From Corinectria fuckeliana (Eukaryota > Ascomycota > Sordariomycetes > Hypocreales > Nectriaceae), in NCBI GenBank assembly GCA_019137255.1, contig WPDH01000223.1, forward strand, positions 124,001 through 188,000: DNA of 64,000 bases, written 5' to 3'. The notes beneath the pieces are model-generated. The model was given only the letters and a program-made list of their open reading frames with translations, did no database searches and was not told the DNA's origin. Every line of letters begins with the position of its first letter. Position 1 is the stretch's first letter. Made by a program: the position numbers and the translations under genes. Positions 53,292 through 61,838 of the stretch are shown here, piece after piece.

Positions 53292-56200
53292 ATGACACGC
53301 GGAGCCAGGGATGTTATCGAAATCATCGACGATGAAGCCACGGCCTCAGAGTCCGGTGAGTACCTTGAAGAAGCTGCTGGACCAAGTTCACACAAGAGAA
53401 AGCTCGACGAAGACTTCTCCGAAAAAGTGCAGTGGACTGACGACGACGACGAGCTACCTGTGAAACCAAAGAAACGCAGAGGGAAGAGAAAACCGAAAAA
53501 TAGTAAGAAGGTGGGAATTGAAGATCAAGTCGACCCTGAGGACGACCTCGAGTTCGCCGGAATTCCAGAGTATCTCCAAGACCGGAGGCGCCAGTTTGAC
53601 GCCGGTAGGAAGCTTCACCATAATGCCGCCCTCATGTTACCCCCCGACTACTCTGGAATACATTTCGAAGAAACCGGTAGACTGGCGGAGCTCGAGGAAC
53701 GCCCCAGATTCGACGACAGCAGCGGCGTGAGGCCTTCAAGACCGTACAAGGACATTGAACTCCGTCAATCCGCCGGCCTCATTCCAGCATCCATAGCCCA
53801 GTACCTGAGAGACTACCAGGTTGCCGGTGTTGCGTTCCTTCATCGAAAGTTCGTGTACCAAGAAGGCGCCATCCTGGGCGACGACATGGGTCTCGGAAAG
53901 ACCGTCCAGGTCGCCGCGTTCCTGACAGCGGCCTTTGGAAAGACTGGCGATGAGCGAGATGCGAAGCGCATGAGACAAGTACGCCAATACAACGACCGAT
54001 GGTACCCGAGGGTCTTGGTTGTCTGCCCTGGATCCCTGATCATGAACTGGAAGAATGAGCTGAATCGATGGGGCTGGTGGCACGTTGATGTTTTCCACGG
54101 CATCAACAAGGACGATGTCCTCGGCACAGCTCGAGCTGGCCGATTGGAGATCATGATCACGACATATGACACCTACAAGAACAGCCGAAGCTCCATCAAC
54201 ATGGTCCAGTGGGATGCCGTTATTGCCGACGAATGTCATCGGCTCAAAGATCGATCTTCGGAGACTACTAAGGCGTTGAACGAAATCAATGCTCTTTGCC
54301 GCATTGGCCTCACGGGTACGGCTATTCAAAACAAGTACGAAGAGCTCTGGACACTGCTAGACTGGACAAATCCGGGGCAATTTGGGACACTGGCAGAATG
54401 GAGGCACGCTGTCGCAAAACCGTTAACGGTTGGCCAATCCCACGATGCGACAGGCGCCCAGTTGAGTCTTGCCAGGCTGACAGCCAAAAAGCTGGTCGAA
54501 AATCTCCTTCCGCCTTACTTTCTCCGAAGGATGAAGACGTTGATAGCGCATCAATTGCCCAAGAAGACCGACAGAGTGGTCTTTTGCCCACTTACTGACC
54601 TTCAACGCGATGCTTACGAGAATTTCCTCGCTAGTAAGGAAATCGAGATTTTGCGAACCATTTCCGAACCGTGCTGTGGTGGTAAGAAGAAGGGATGGTG
54701 CTGTGGTGAATTGCTTCCTAATGGGAAGCGATGGCAGAACATTGTGTTTCCTAGTATGATGGTGTTGCAGAAACTCGCAAACCACCTCACCCTCCTGATA
54801 CCTCAGACAACTGACATGGACGAGAAGCATGAATCGGAGCTTAGGACGCTGCGGACATGCGTGCCGGAAGCGTGGGAGCTGCTCTATAATAATCGGGATC
54901 AGATCAAAAACCTGGTCAACCCAGAGTTCTGCGGCAAATGGATGGTCTTGAAGAAGCTTCTGAAGTTTTGGCACAGCAACGGGGACAAAGTACTGGTCTT
55001 TTCACATAGCGTGCGGTTACTACGAATTCTGCAGCACCTCTTCACCAACACAAGCTATAGCGTCAGCTACCTGGACGGGTCACTAAGCTACGACCAGCGC
55101 CAGGAGGTTGTTGATACGTTCAACTCCGACTCGACGCAGTTCGTTTTTCTCATCTCGACCAAAGCTGGTGGCGTCGGACTCAACATTACGTCCGCGAACA
55201 AGGTCGTAATCATTGACCCGCATTGGAATCCCTCATACGACCTTCAAGCGCAGGATCGAGCCTACCGAATCGGGCAGACGCGGGATGTCGAGGTCTTTCG
55301 ACTGATTTCTCTGGGAACGGTGGAGGAAATCGTATACGCGCGTCAGATCTACAAGCAGCAGCAAGCAAACATTGGGTACACAGCCTCGTCTGAGCGGCGA
55401 TATTTTAAAGGTGTACAGCAGGACACGGAGAGGAAGGGCGAAATTTTCGGCCTCAGCAACATTTTCACTTACCGCAACGACACCGGTCTGCTCCAAGAAA
55501 TCGTCAACAAGACCAACGTTGCCGAAGCTAAAGCTGGGGTGCATCTCGTGGATGTGAACATGGAAAAGGCAGCCAAGGATGACGAGATGGTTGGACTAAC
55601 GAAAAAAGAAGAAGGAGACGGCGAAGATGGTGGAATGAGCCAGCTGGCAGCGCTCTTGACGGCCGAGAAGAAACAGATGGAGTCTAAGAATCCAAACGCG
55701 CCCAAAAGTGATGCCATCCAGGCCATTCTTACCTCTGCTGGGGTCGAATACACACACGACAACTCGGAGGTTATTGGGTCTTCGAAGGTCGAAGAGCAAC
55801 TTTCACGGCGGGCGGCAATGGCTTCCTATTCGGAAGGTGACGTTGAGGGACAGAATGCCTTGTTTTCAAACAGTCAAGATGGACCAGGTGGAGAGGGGCT
55901 ACACAGCATTTACAACCCCCCAGAAGACGTTAGACTCCGTCAGTTCTGTGAAATGGCGCGGGAGTTTGGGTTTGTCAATGCAACCGAGTTTGCGCTGGTG
56001 GTGGAAAATTGGACGCAAGAGGCGAGAAGGAATTGCTTGGATATCTTTTACAAGAGAAGAGAAGCTAAATTGGCTAGCGAGGGACTCGTTAAGGAGCACG
56101 ATCAAGAGGAGGATGAGGGGAAGATGAAAATCAAGACCAATGAAGAGGCTGAAGACAAGTGTCTCAAGCGGGAACCAGTTGTCAAGGAAGAAAGGGTCAA

Positions 56201-56387
56201 GGTCGAGGACATAAAAACGAAGATGGAACCTGCTATGGATGTCAAGGACTTTGACGAGAAAAAGACGGTCAAGCTTGAGGACAAGAAGATGGTCAAACTT
56301 GAGGACAAGAAGACGATCAAGCTTGAAGGGTCGAGTAAGCGGACGTCCATTTTCCTATCAGATGATGACGATGACGATGAGCTTTGA
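53292..56387 (+). CDS. SNF2-family ATPase, ERCC6L2/Rad26-like
   Basis: A 1031-residue intronless protein. The ATPase has motif I 'GDDMGLGKT' (about 195-203), 'VLVVCPGSLIMNWKNEL', the DECH box (about 313), 'LTGTAIQNKYEELW', and helicase-C motifs 'VSYLDGSLSYDQRQEVV' and 'AQDRAYRIGQTRDVEVF'. A Cys cluster ('EPCCGGKKKGWCCGE') interrupts the region before lobe 2, as in ERCC6L2-type proteins. A helical block near 877-930 ('EMAREFGFVNATEFALVVENW') resembles the HEBO domain of ERCC6L2. Human ERCC6L2 acts in DNA repair and replication stress, so a nuclear genome-maintenance role is inferred. Odd features: an N-terminal SIM-like 'VIEIIDDE', a C-terminal array of PsiKxE sites, and an end of 'SIFLS' followed by six Asp (see findings). 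Confidence 0.88.
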   Translation: MTRGARDVIEIIDDEATASESGEYLEEAAGPSSHKRKLDEDFSEKVQWTDDDDELPVKPKKRRGKRKPKNSKKVGIEDQVDPEDDLEFAGIPEYLQDRRRQFDAGRKLHHNAALMLPPDYSGIHFEETGRLAELEERPRFDDSSGVRPSRPYKDIELRQSAGLIPASIAQYLRDYQVAGVAFLHRKFVYQEGAILGDDMGLGKTVQVAAFLTAAFGKTGDERDAKRMRQVRQYNDRWYPRVLVVCPGSLIMNWKNELNRWGWWHVDVFHGINKDDVLGTARAGRLEIMITTYDTYKNSRSSINMVQWDAVIADECHRLKDRSSETTKALNEINALCRIGLTGTAIQNKYEELWTLLDWTNPGQFGTLAEWRHAVAKPLTVGQSHDATGAQLSLARLTAKKLVENLLPPYFLRRMKTLIAHQLPKKTDRVVFCPLTDLQRDAYENFLASKEIEILRTISEPCCGGKKKGWCCGELLPNGKRWQNIVFPSMMVLQKLANHLTLLIPQTTDMDEKHESELRTLRTCVPEAWELLYNNRDQIKNLVNPEFCGKWMVLKKLLKFWHSNGDKVLVFSHSVRLLRILQHLFTNTSYSVSYLDGSLSYDQRQEVVDTFNSDSTQFVFLISTKAGGVGLNITSANKVVIIDPHWNPSYDLQAQDRAYRIGQTRDVEVFRLISLGTVEEIVYARQIYKQQQANIGYTASSERRYFKGVQQDTERKGEIFGLSNIFTYRNDTGLLQEIVNKTNVAEAKAGVHLVDVNMEKAAKDDEMVGLTKKEEGDGEDGGMSQLAALLTAEKKQMESKNPNAPKSDAIQAILTSAGVEYTHDNSEVIGSSKVEEQLSRRAAMASYSEGDVEGQNALFSNSQDGPGGEGLHSIYNPPEDVRLRQFCEMAREFGFVNATEFALVVENWTQEARRNCLDIFYKRREAKLASEGLVKEHDQEEDEGKMKIKTNEEAEDKCLKREPVVKEERVKVEDIKTKMEPAMDVKDFDEKKTVKLEDKKMVKLEDKKTIKLEGSSKRTSIFLSDDDDDDEL
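56253..56327 (+). repeat. Three 24-bp in-frame tandem repeats encoding (E/D)xKK(T/M)(V/I)KLE
   Basis: Three successive 24-bp units encode DEKKTVKL, EDKKMVKL and EDKKTIKL followed by E. Each carries a SUMO-acceptor consensus (VKLE/IKLE) at an exact 8-residue spacing. Confidence 0.9.
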
Positions 56388-56597
56388 TGGACCACAGGGG
56401 TGTTGTTGGATGAGATACCCTGAGTTTACCATATTCTGAATGAGCCGTAATGGCTTGGTGCACATTTGGAGCTCCCTGAGTAGCCACCGGATTCCATTGC
56501 CAACGGGATGTGCATACATATAACAACATGTGGCAGCGAACTCGTCGTATGTGAGAAGACACCGTTCGACTCGCATACTCCTCAACAATCTCCGGGC

Positions 56598-57627
56598 TCA
56601 CTTTGTCAACGTTCCATAAATGTGAGGAAGCATCTTGTAAACTGGCTCGTCTGGGGGCTGCGCCAGATCGATCTTCTCCCATGCGCCAGCGTCTCGCAAC
56701 GTCTTGTCGGTGGCTCGACAGAGTCGACATGAGCCCACAACATTGGACCAGACGAGGTTGATGAACCCTGTGTTGCAGTACGCGCTGGTAAGCTTTCTTG
56801 GTTCTGGCCAAGATTGTGCAGGGGGGGAAACGATGGAAAATGGGTAGGTTGCACTCACGCTGATACAGCCACAAGGAGAACCCTCCCCGCCCAACCTGGA
56901 CATGCTCGTACGCATACCAGCGACCGCCCTTTCGCAGGCAGTCGTACAGGAGCCGGGTGTTCTTCTCCGGCTCTGGGATGCTGCACAGGCACAGGATGGT
57001 CACGATGCAGTCGACGCTGCCGGGCTCGATGCGGCCGGCCCACGCCGTCGGGTCGTTGAGGTCTTGGATGCCCACCGGCACCACCTCGTACACGTCTTCG
57101 AGGCCGAGCTCCCGGACGCGCTCCCGCAGAGCCGCCGCCGACTGGAGATTCGGCTCGATGCCGTACACGCGCTTCAGGCCGCCGCCGGCCTTGCGCCGTC
57201 TCCCGTCCCCGTCCCCGTCCCCGTCCCCGTCCCCGTCCCCGCCGCGATCTTCCGCCGCCGCCGCGGTGCGTTTGCCGACCGCGGCGAACACATCCGCCCA
57301 CATGCCCGTGCCCGCGCCAACCTCCAGGACGACCCCCCCGATGGGCTCGCCGACGACGTCGTCGCAGACCTGGCCGCCGCGGACCCGGCCCTCGAGCAGG
57401 GGCACCACGCGCTTCTCGGCGCCGGTCTTGACCTGCGGCCCGACAAAGGCCCAGAAGTTGCCGAAGCAGGCCTCCGCCAAGGCCGAGGGCGAGAGCAGGG
57501 TGCGGAAGTCGCCCCTGGAGACCAGCTGGCCGATGGTGCCGGGCCAGAAGCGCAGACTGACGCCCATGAAGAGCCACGGGTCGATGAGGTGGACGAGGAC
57601 GTCCTTGAGGGTGTCCAAGGAGGCCAT
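56598..57627 (-). CDS. METTL7-like SAM-dependent methyltransferase
   Basis: Two exons, 57627-56859 and 56767-56598, give 312 residues. The N-terminus (MASLDTLKDVLVHLIDPWLFMG) is a membrane-anchor-like segment. Motif I is 'GGVVLEVGAGTGMWADVF' and the acidic motif II is 'VYGIEPN'. 'VDCIVTILCLCSIPEPE' and 'LRKGGRWYAYEHV' complete the fold. The junction chosen (GTGAGT donor; acceptor at 56768) gives 'LYQRFINLVWSN' in frame; an acceptor 48 nt further upstream in the transcript would insert 16 extra residues. A hexanucleotide repeat inserts a (Asp-Gly)n run between motifs I and II. Relatives are small-molecule or thiol methyltransferases on ER/lipid-droplet membranes; the substrate is unknown. It converges on the SNF2 gene with about 210 bp between stops. 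Confidence 0.82.
57198..57242. repeat. (CCCGTC)n hexanucleotide tract inside the methyltransferase gene
   Basis: About seven copies of a CCCGTC hexamer, with the edges degenerate. In the coding (minus) strand they read GAC/GGG and encode alternating Asp-Gly. Confidence 0.9.
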
Positions 57628-58216
57628 CTTGCGGGCGTGGGCGGTCCTGGCTGGCTATATGGTATGGGCTGGCCTGAGATTTCTTGGCGCACTGGGTGCT
57701 AGACTGAAATGCAAATATATTACATATTACACCGTTCTGTGGGCGTGTGTGAATGTGGAGAGATGGGCGACTGCAGCTAGGCGTTTATATAAGTTCTCCG
57801 CGCTGTATCTCGGCCTCGGGCGGGGCCGATCGGCTGAACCCCCCGGTCCCGGATGGGAGCCGTCAACTAACACTATCAGCATGGCACACACAGCTGTTGA
57901 CGCATTTGGCTTAATCGAAGTGAATCTCATGTCGTGCTTAATGTGTACAATGCCGCCTTTTCATAAAGCGATTGCCTAGAATCTTGGCCGACACGAGGGA
58001 GTTGGTAAGTAGCACTAATCAGGGGCATATAGCCAGCCCAGACCTCTGGATTCAAGTATAGATGGCATAGAGGCGACGAGAATGAACAGACCCGTCTTCG
58101 TGCGCGGTCTTTTGCTGATAGTCTATGAAACACCTCGGGGAGTACTTCAGACCAGCACCGACCCCTGAGGCAGGTTGTTGGAATGTCCGACAAGCGACAC
58201 TCTGACGCAGCAAAGA
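57628..58216. other. Upstream region of the methyltransferase / 3' region of the hydrolase
   Basis: 590 bp without a recognisable exon. It holds the METTL7-like promoter and the hydrolase terminator; both genes are on the minus strand. Confidence 0.5.
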
Positions 58217-59492
58217 TCAGCCAGAAAACCGGCCAATGTATGTGACAATCCGATCAAAGTAATCCAACACCTTGGGATGTGTCGGGAACATGTAGAAGCC
58301 GTGCGGCATGCCCTGATACGTATGCAACTCCGTCTCCACGCCTTCGTCCTGCAGACGCTCCGCATAAGCAAGGCCCTCGTCTCTCAGGGCGTCGTACCCA
58401 GCAACCAGCACCACTATTCAGCACTCATTAGCTTGAGTTCGTTCCGATATACAGGATAGTCAAATCTGTGAAGTTGGTCACCTACACGCTGGAGGCAGGT
58501 CCTTGAGCGACGGCGCCAGTAGACACGACAGCCGCCAGTCAGGTGTGGGCTCGGGCATGTAATGGTCCAGGAACCACTCCAAGCGCGCTGAGGTGACGAT
58601 GCTGGCGTCGTGGTTCTGCCGGAAACTCCCGAGCTCGTATTTCTCCGTGGGCAGAAACTTGGGGTGGCACGTCACGGGGAAGCAGAGGACCTGCGCGACG
58701 ATGCCCGAGATGCCCTCGTCTCGCGCCATGAGAGCAGCGACGGCCGCCTGCGCTCTTTCGTTAGCTGGACTGCTGGTGGTTGTATGTAGTGAAGAGAACT
58801 TACCAGGTTACCGCCGGCACTTCCTCCAGCGAGGATGATCTTCTCGGGGTCAACACCCAAGGAGGAAGCATTTTCTTTCGACTATGAGAGTCAGCCGCGT
58901 GGCACCTCGATGGCACATGTTTGGAGCCTACCCATTTCAGGCCGTCCAAGCAGTCATGAGCCGAGTATGGGAAACGGAATTCGGGAGCCCTTGGGCCGTC
59001 AGCCTCAACCATCGCAACATGGCAACATCGTACCCCGGCAAAAGCCACTTACATCCGGTACTCGACACTCACAACCACCGAGTTCGTCCGCCCTGCAACC
59101 AGGAGATTCTCGGAATGCTCGGTGCAGTGCCCGCCGACGACCCACCCGCCGCCGTGGAAGCGCATCACCAGCGCCGAGCCGGGCTTCTTCTCCTTGGCCC
59201 TGTACACCTTGATCCCGACCTCGGCGCCGTCGCGCACCGGGATCTGCCGCGTCTCCGTGACGACGTCGACGCCCTCCCCGGGGCATCCCTTGGGTGGCAG
59301 CGAGTCGTTCAGCCACATCTTTCGGAAGGCGTCGAGGGAGAGCGAGGGTTCCCATATCTGTTCTACCATCTCGTCGGTTGGCCCCTTGAGCTTGGCGAAC
59401 TCAGGGTCTAGTTCGCTGAGGTGGCCGTATTTGGGCAGCGGCTTGAAGTTGTCGATGTCGGCGTACTCGGGCTTGTCCTTGGTAACGACCAT
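58217..59492 (-). CDS. Alpha/beta hydrolase fold-3 (hormone-sensitive lipase family)
   Basis: Five exons, 59492-59053, 58989-58932, 58881-58804, 58747-58486 and 58413-58217, give 344 residues, normal for the family. The oxyanion motif is 'MRFHGGGWVVGG'. 'VVVSVEYRMAPEFRFPYSAHD' spans the first junction, and the nucleophile elbow is 'GGSAGGNL' just before the third intron. The acid is the Asp in 'VLVAGYDALRDEG' (after the last junction) and the base is the His in 'YQGMPHGFYMFP'. All phases agree; donors are GTAAGT, GTAGGC, GTAAGT and GTAGGT. There is no signal peptide, so the enzyme is intracellular. It should hydrolyse esters or amides of small substrates; the physiological substrate cannot be read. 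The start at 59492 is the first in-frame ATG. Confidence 0.9.
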
Positions 59493-60037
59493 GACTGCGA
59501 GCCTGGGTTGAAACTTGCTACGGTGCTCTTGAGTGAAGATGGGAAATCAAAGGGACGTGGATAGAGTACAGCCTTGACGTCGGAAAATGCTAGCCTAGAT
59601 GAACTTGCAGACTTGTCTTGTAGGCGAGCTGAATCATTGAAGCTCCTTGGCCTGTTTGTTGCCGAGGTGTCATGGGTTGGAGTTCTGGTCGGCTAATCTT
59701 CTCCGCTGCGGTTCAGTTTGCGGGGGAGTGAGTTCCATCCGTTGACCACCCACCACTACCAGCCTCTCACGTTCCAGTAGGATCCGTTCGGTTAAATCAA
59801 TCGACAGTCTGATGTCTTTCGGAGACTTGAGAAAGCAGGAAGGGTGGAAAATCGTGGCATATTTATCGTTGTGTCGTTGTCAGCTCGACACATCCACAAC
59901 CCGAACTTTTGTCTTGAACTTTTGTCTTGAATCTAGATGCGTAATCGTAGTCGTGGTAAAACCGCGTGCGAAACCCCTTCCGAATAGTCTTTGCGCCGCA
60001 AACTCCTCGAACCCAAATGCGTGTCTGCAGACCGTGC
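59493..60037. other. Intergenic region between hydrolase start and IMP3 stop
   Basis: 545 bp holding the hydrolase promoter and the IMP3 3' UTR. A short direct repeat (CTTGAACTTTTGT / CTTGAA) occurs near 59912-59930. No exon recognised. Confidence 0.5.
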
Positions 60038-60652
60038 TCACAGCAGCTCAAAGTCGTCCAGCTGGTCCCGGTACTTCATGATGTTGCGCTTGATCTTGCT
60101 CCCCACCGTCCACGTCACAAAGTCCTCCATGCCCCTCGTCACCAGGTACGCGGGATCCGTGACCGTCTCCGTGCCGACCCGCACGTGGCCCTGCTCGATC
60201 ATCTTGGTCGCCGCCTGCACCGTCTCGGCCATGCGCAGCCGCGTCATCAGCACGGGCAGCCGCCGCCGCGCGAAGGCGCTGACCGTGACGCTATTCTCCA
60301 CGGCCGAGAGCTTGGCCGTCGTCGACACGATGCCCATGTCGTAGAGCTTGTTGAGCAGCAGCTCCTCGTGCTTTCGCCGCGTGGCGTTGTCCGCCGGGAG
60401 GAGCGAGAGGCGGTGCGCCAGCTGTCGGAGAGACTGCTCGGGGAAGCCCTGGTTAGAACCATCACGATGCGAGAAAAGGGCGACGAGGAAACATACCCCG
60501 CACAGACGGTTGTACTTGTGGTAGTCCTCGGGCTTCTGGATCATGTACCGTCGGATGACTGCCTTGTCGCGGTGGTCATTGTCCGACTTGTACGTGATGA
60601 AGTCGGTTTTTCGCAGGAGCTTTTGCTCGTGATGCTTCAGTTTTCGGACCAT
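60038..60652 (-). CDS. IMP3: U3 snoRNP protein IMP3
   Basis: Two exons, 60652-60497 and 60448-60038 (GTATGT...AACCAG), give 188 residues. The N-terminus 'MVRKLKHHEQKLLRKTDFI' and 'DHRDKAVIRRYMIQKPEDYHKYNRLCG' are diagnostic of IMP3. An S9/S4-type fold follows: 'RLSLLPADNATRRKHEELLLNKLYDMG', then the S4 RNA-binding motif 'RRRLPVLMTRLRMAETV...MIEQGHVRVG'. The end is 'RNIMKYRDQLDDFELL'. IMP3 is a nucleolar component of the small-subunit processome that helps U3 snoRNA pair with pre-rRNA. It is close in size to the yeast protein (183 aa). It is divergent from the gene for mitochondrial bS18m. Confidence 0.95.
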   Translation of the reverse strand: MVRKLKHHEQKLLRKTDFITYKSDNDHRDKAVIRRYMIQKPEDYHKYNRLCGVCFLVALFSHRDGSNQGFPEQSLRQLAHRLSLLPADNATRRKHEELLLNKLYDMGIVSTTAKLSAVENSVTVSAFARRRLPVLMTRLRMAETVQAATKMIEQGHVRVGTETVTDPAYLVTRGMEDFVTWTVGSKIKRNIMKYRDQLDDFELL

Positions 60653-60977
60653 GGTGAAGGACCTGCAACGGTTTCGCGTGCAAAATTCGTAATTGCCCAA
60701 GAATCAGAAAACCCCCGTATTTCCTTAGCAGAAGGTGATTGCTGTGGCCGTGGACCTTGTCGAAGTTGGTCGCTATTAGCTAAAAATGCCTGTCTTGAAT
60801 TGCATCCCGCCGTTGAAGAAGATAGAAAATGATAAAATCCGAGTGGGGCGCTCCCGCAGACCGCGGAAACGCTCCGCCGGCATGTTCCGTGTCCACCTCA
60901 AAAAACCTCCAACTACACCAGGCATCACGACATCACGATCCCAGCCGCCGCCGCCCTCTCAATCCGCCTTCCCAGCC
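60653..60977. promoter_or_regulatory. Bidirectional promoter region of IMP3 and RSM18
   Basis: 325 bp between the start codons of a cytosolic-ribosome biogenesis gene and a mitochondrial ribosomal protein gene. An in-frame ATG at 60882 upstream of the chosen bS18m start would shorten it further. Co-regulation with translation capacity is plausible; no specific factor site was assigned. Confidence 0.5.
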
Positions 60978-61710
60978 ATGCCTCCCCGACTCCCCTTGCC
61001 GCCCTCCGGCGCTGCTGTTGTGCGATCCCTCCTTCGGCTCTTCTCCTCCTCCGCCCCCGTCGCCCGGCCGCCCCCCCGCGACGCTGCCCCCGGCGCCGGC
61101 GCCTACAACAACCGCCTCTCCAACCTCAACAGCAACAACAACACCAGCAGCAACAGCAGATCCGCGCAGGGAGCCACCCCCAGCGCCGATGCGGCGGCAC
61201 GCATGCTCGACCGCGCCAAGGCTCGCTCGGCCGTGTACGTCCGCGAGAAGACAGCCCAGATGGAGTTCCTCAAGAGCCAGAAGAACTCCAACGACTACCT
61301 CCGCCAGATGCCCCGTCGGTGGCAGGCCGGTGACGTGTACTCGCCGCATGACCTGAGCCCGATCGAGATGCAGAAGTGGCGCAAGAGGTCGTTGCGCAAC
61401 AACGATGTTGTCGACTCTCTAGGAATCAATCCTCTGGACATGTACAAGGTGGGCTACTCTCCGTGGAATCTCCCCGATTGACTGCGTAGAAGTATTGGGC
61501 TAATGCATCCTGCAGAACTTCTCGCTGATTGAGCACTTTACCACCCCCTCCGGAATGATCAACCATTCCAAGGTGACCCGCCTCCGACCCGTCAACCAGC
61601 GCAAGGTCGCCAAGATGGTCCGCCGAGTCCAGGGCATGGGTCTCTACCCCAGCGTACACGCCCACCCAGAGATGCTGCGCGATCAATTCTTCTCAACGCG
61701 AGGACGATAA
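60978..61710 (+). CDS. RSM18: Mitochondrial small-subunit ribosomal protein bS18m
   Basis: Two exons, 60978-61448 and 61516-61710 (GTGGGC donor, GCTAAT branch, CTGCAG acceptor), give 221 residues. The N-terminus is a mitochondrial presequence (MPPRLPLPPSGAAVVRSLLR) followed by an Asn/Ser-rich low-complexity linker. The C-terminal half matches bacterial-type S18: 'DVYSPHDLSPIEMQKW', 'DVVDSLGINPLDMYK/NFSLIEHFT', 'VTRLRPVNQRKVAKMVRR' and 'GMGLYPSVHAHPEML'. The family core ends 'FFSTRGR'. It belongs to the 37S mitoribosome. The downstream Met at 60978 is preferred to the one at 60882 because the presequence starts there; the longer form would add 32 Pro/Ser-rich residues. Confidence 0.92.
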
Positions 61711-61838
61711 AAGCGTCGTGCTTGGGCCATGCTGGCGTTTGTGGGGGATCTCATGGTCATTGTTTGGTCATATGTACAACAGCTTCGACCTCTACTATGT
61801 ATAGATACATGTCTACATCAAACATCTTTTGGTACATT

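Noticed and set aside
56768..56858. Earlier acceptors (at 56784 and 56816 region) for the METTL7-like intron
   Set aside because: The CAG ending at 56785 puts the conserved last exon out of frame. The CCAG near 56804 is in frame but adds 16 residues that interrupt the 'YQRFINLVW' block, so the acceptor at 56768 was preferred.
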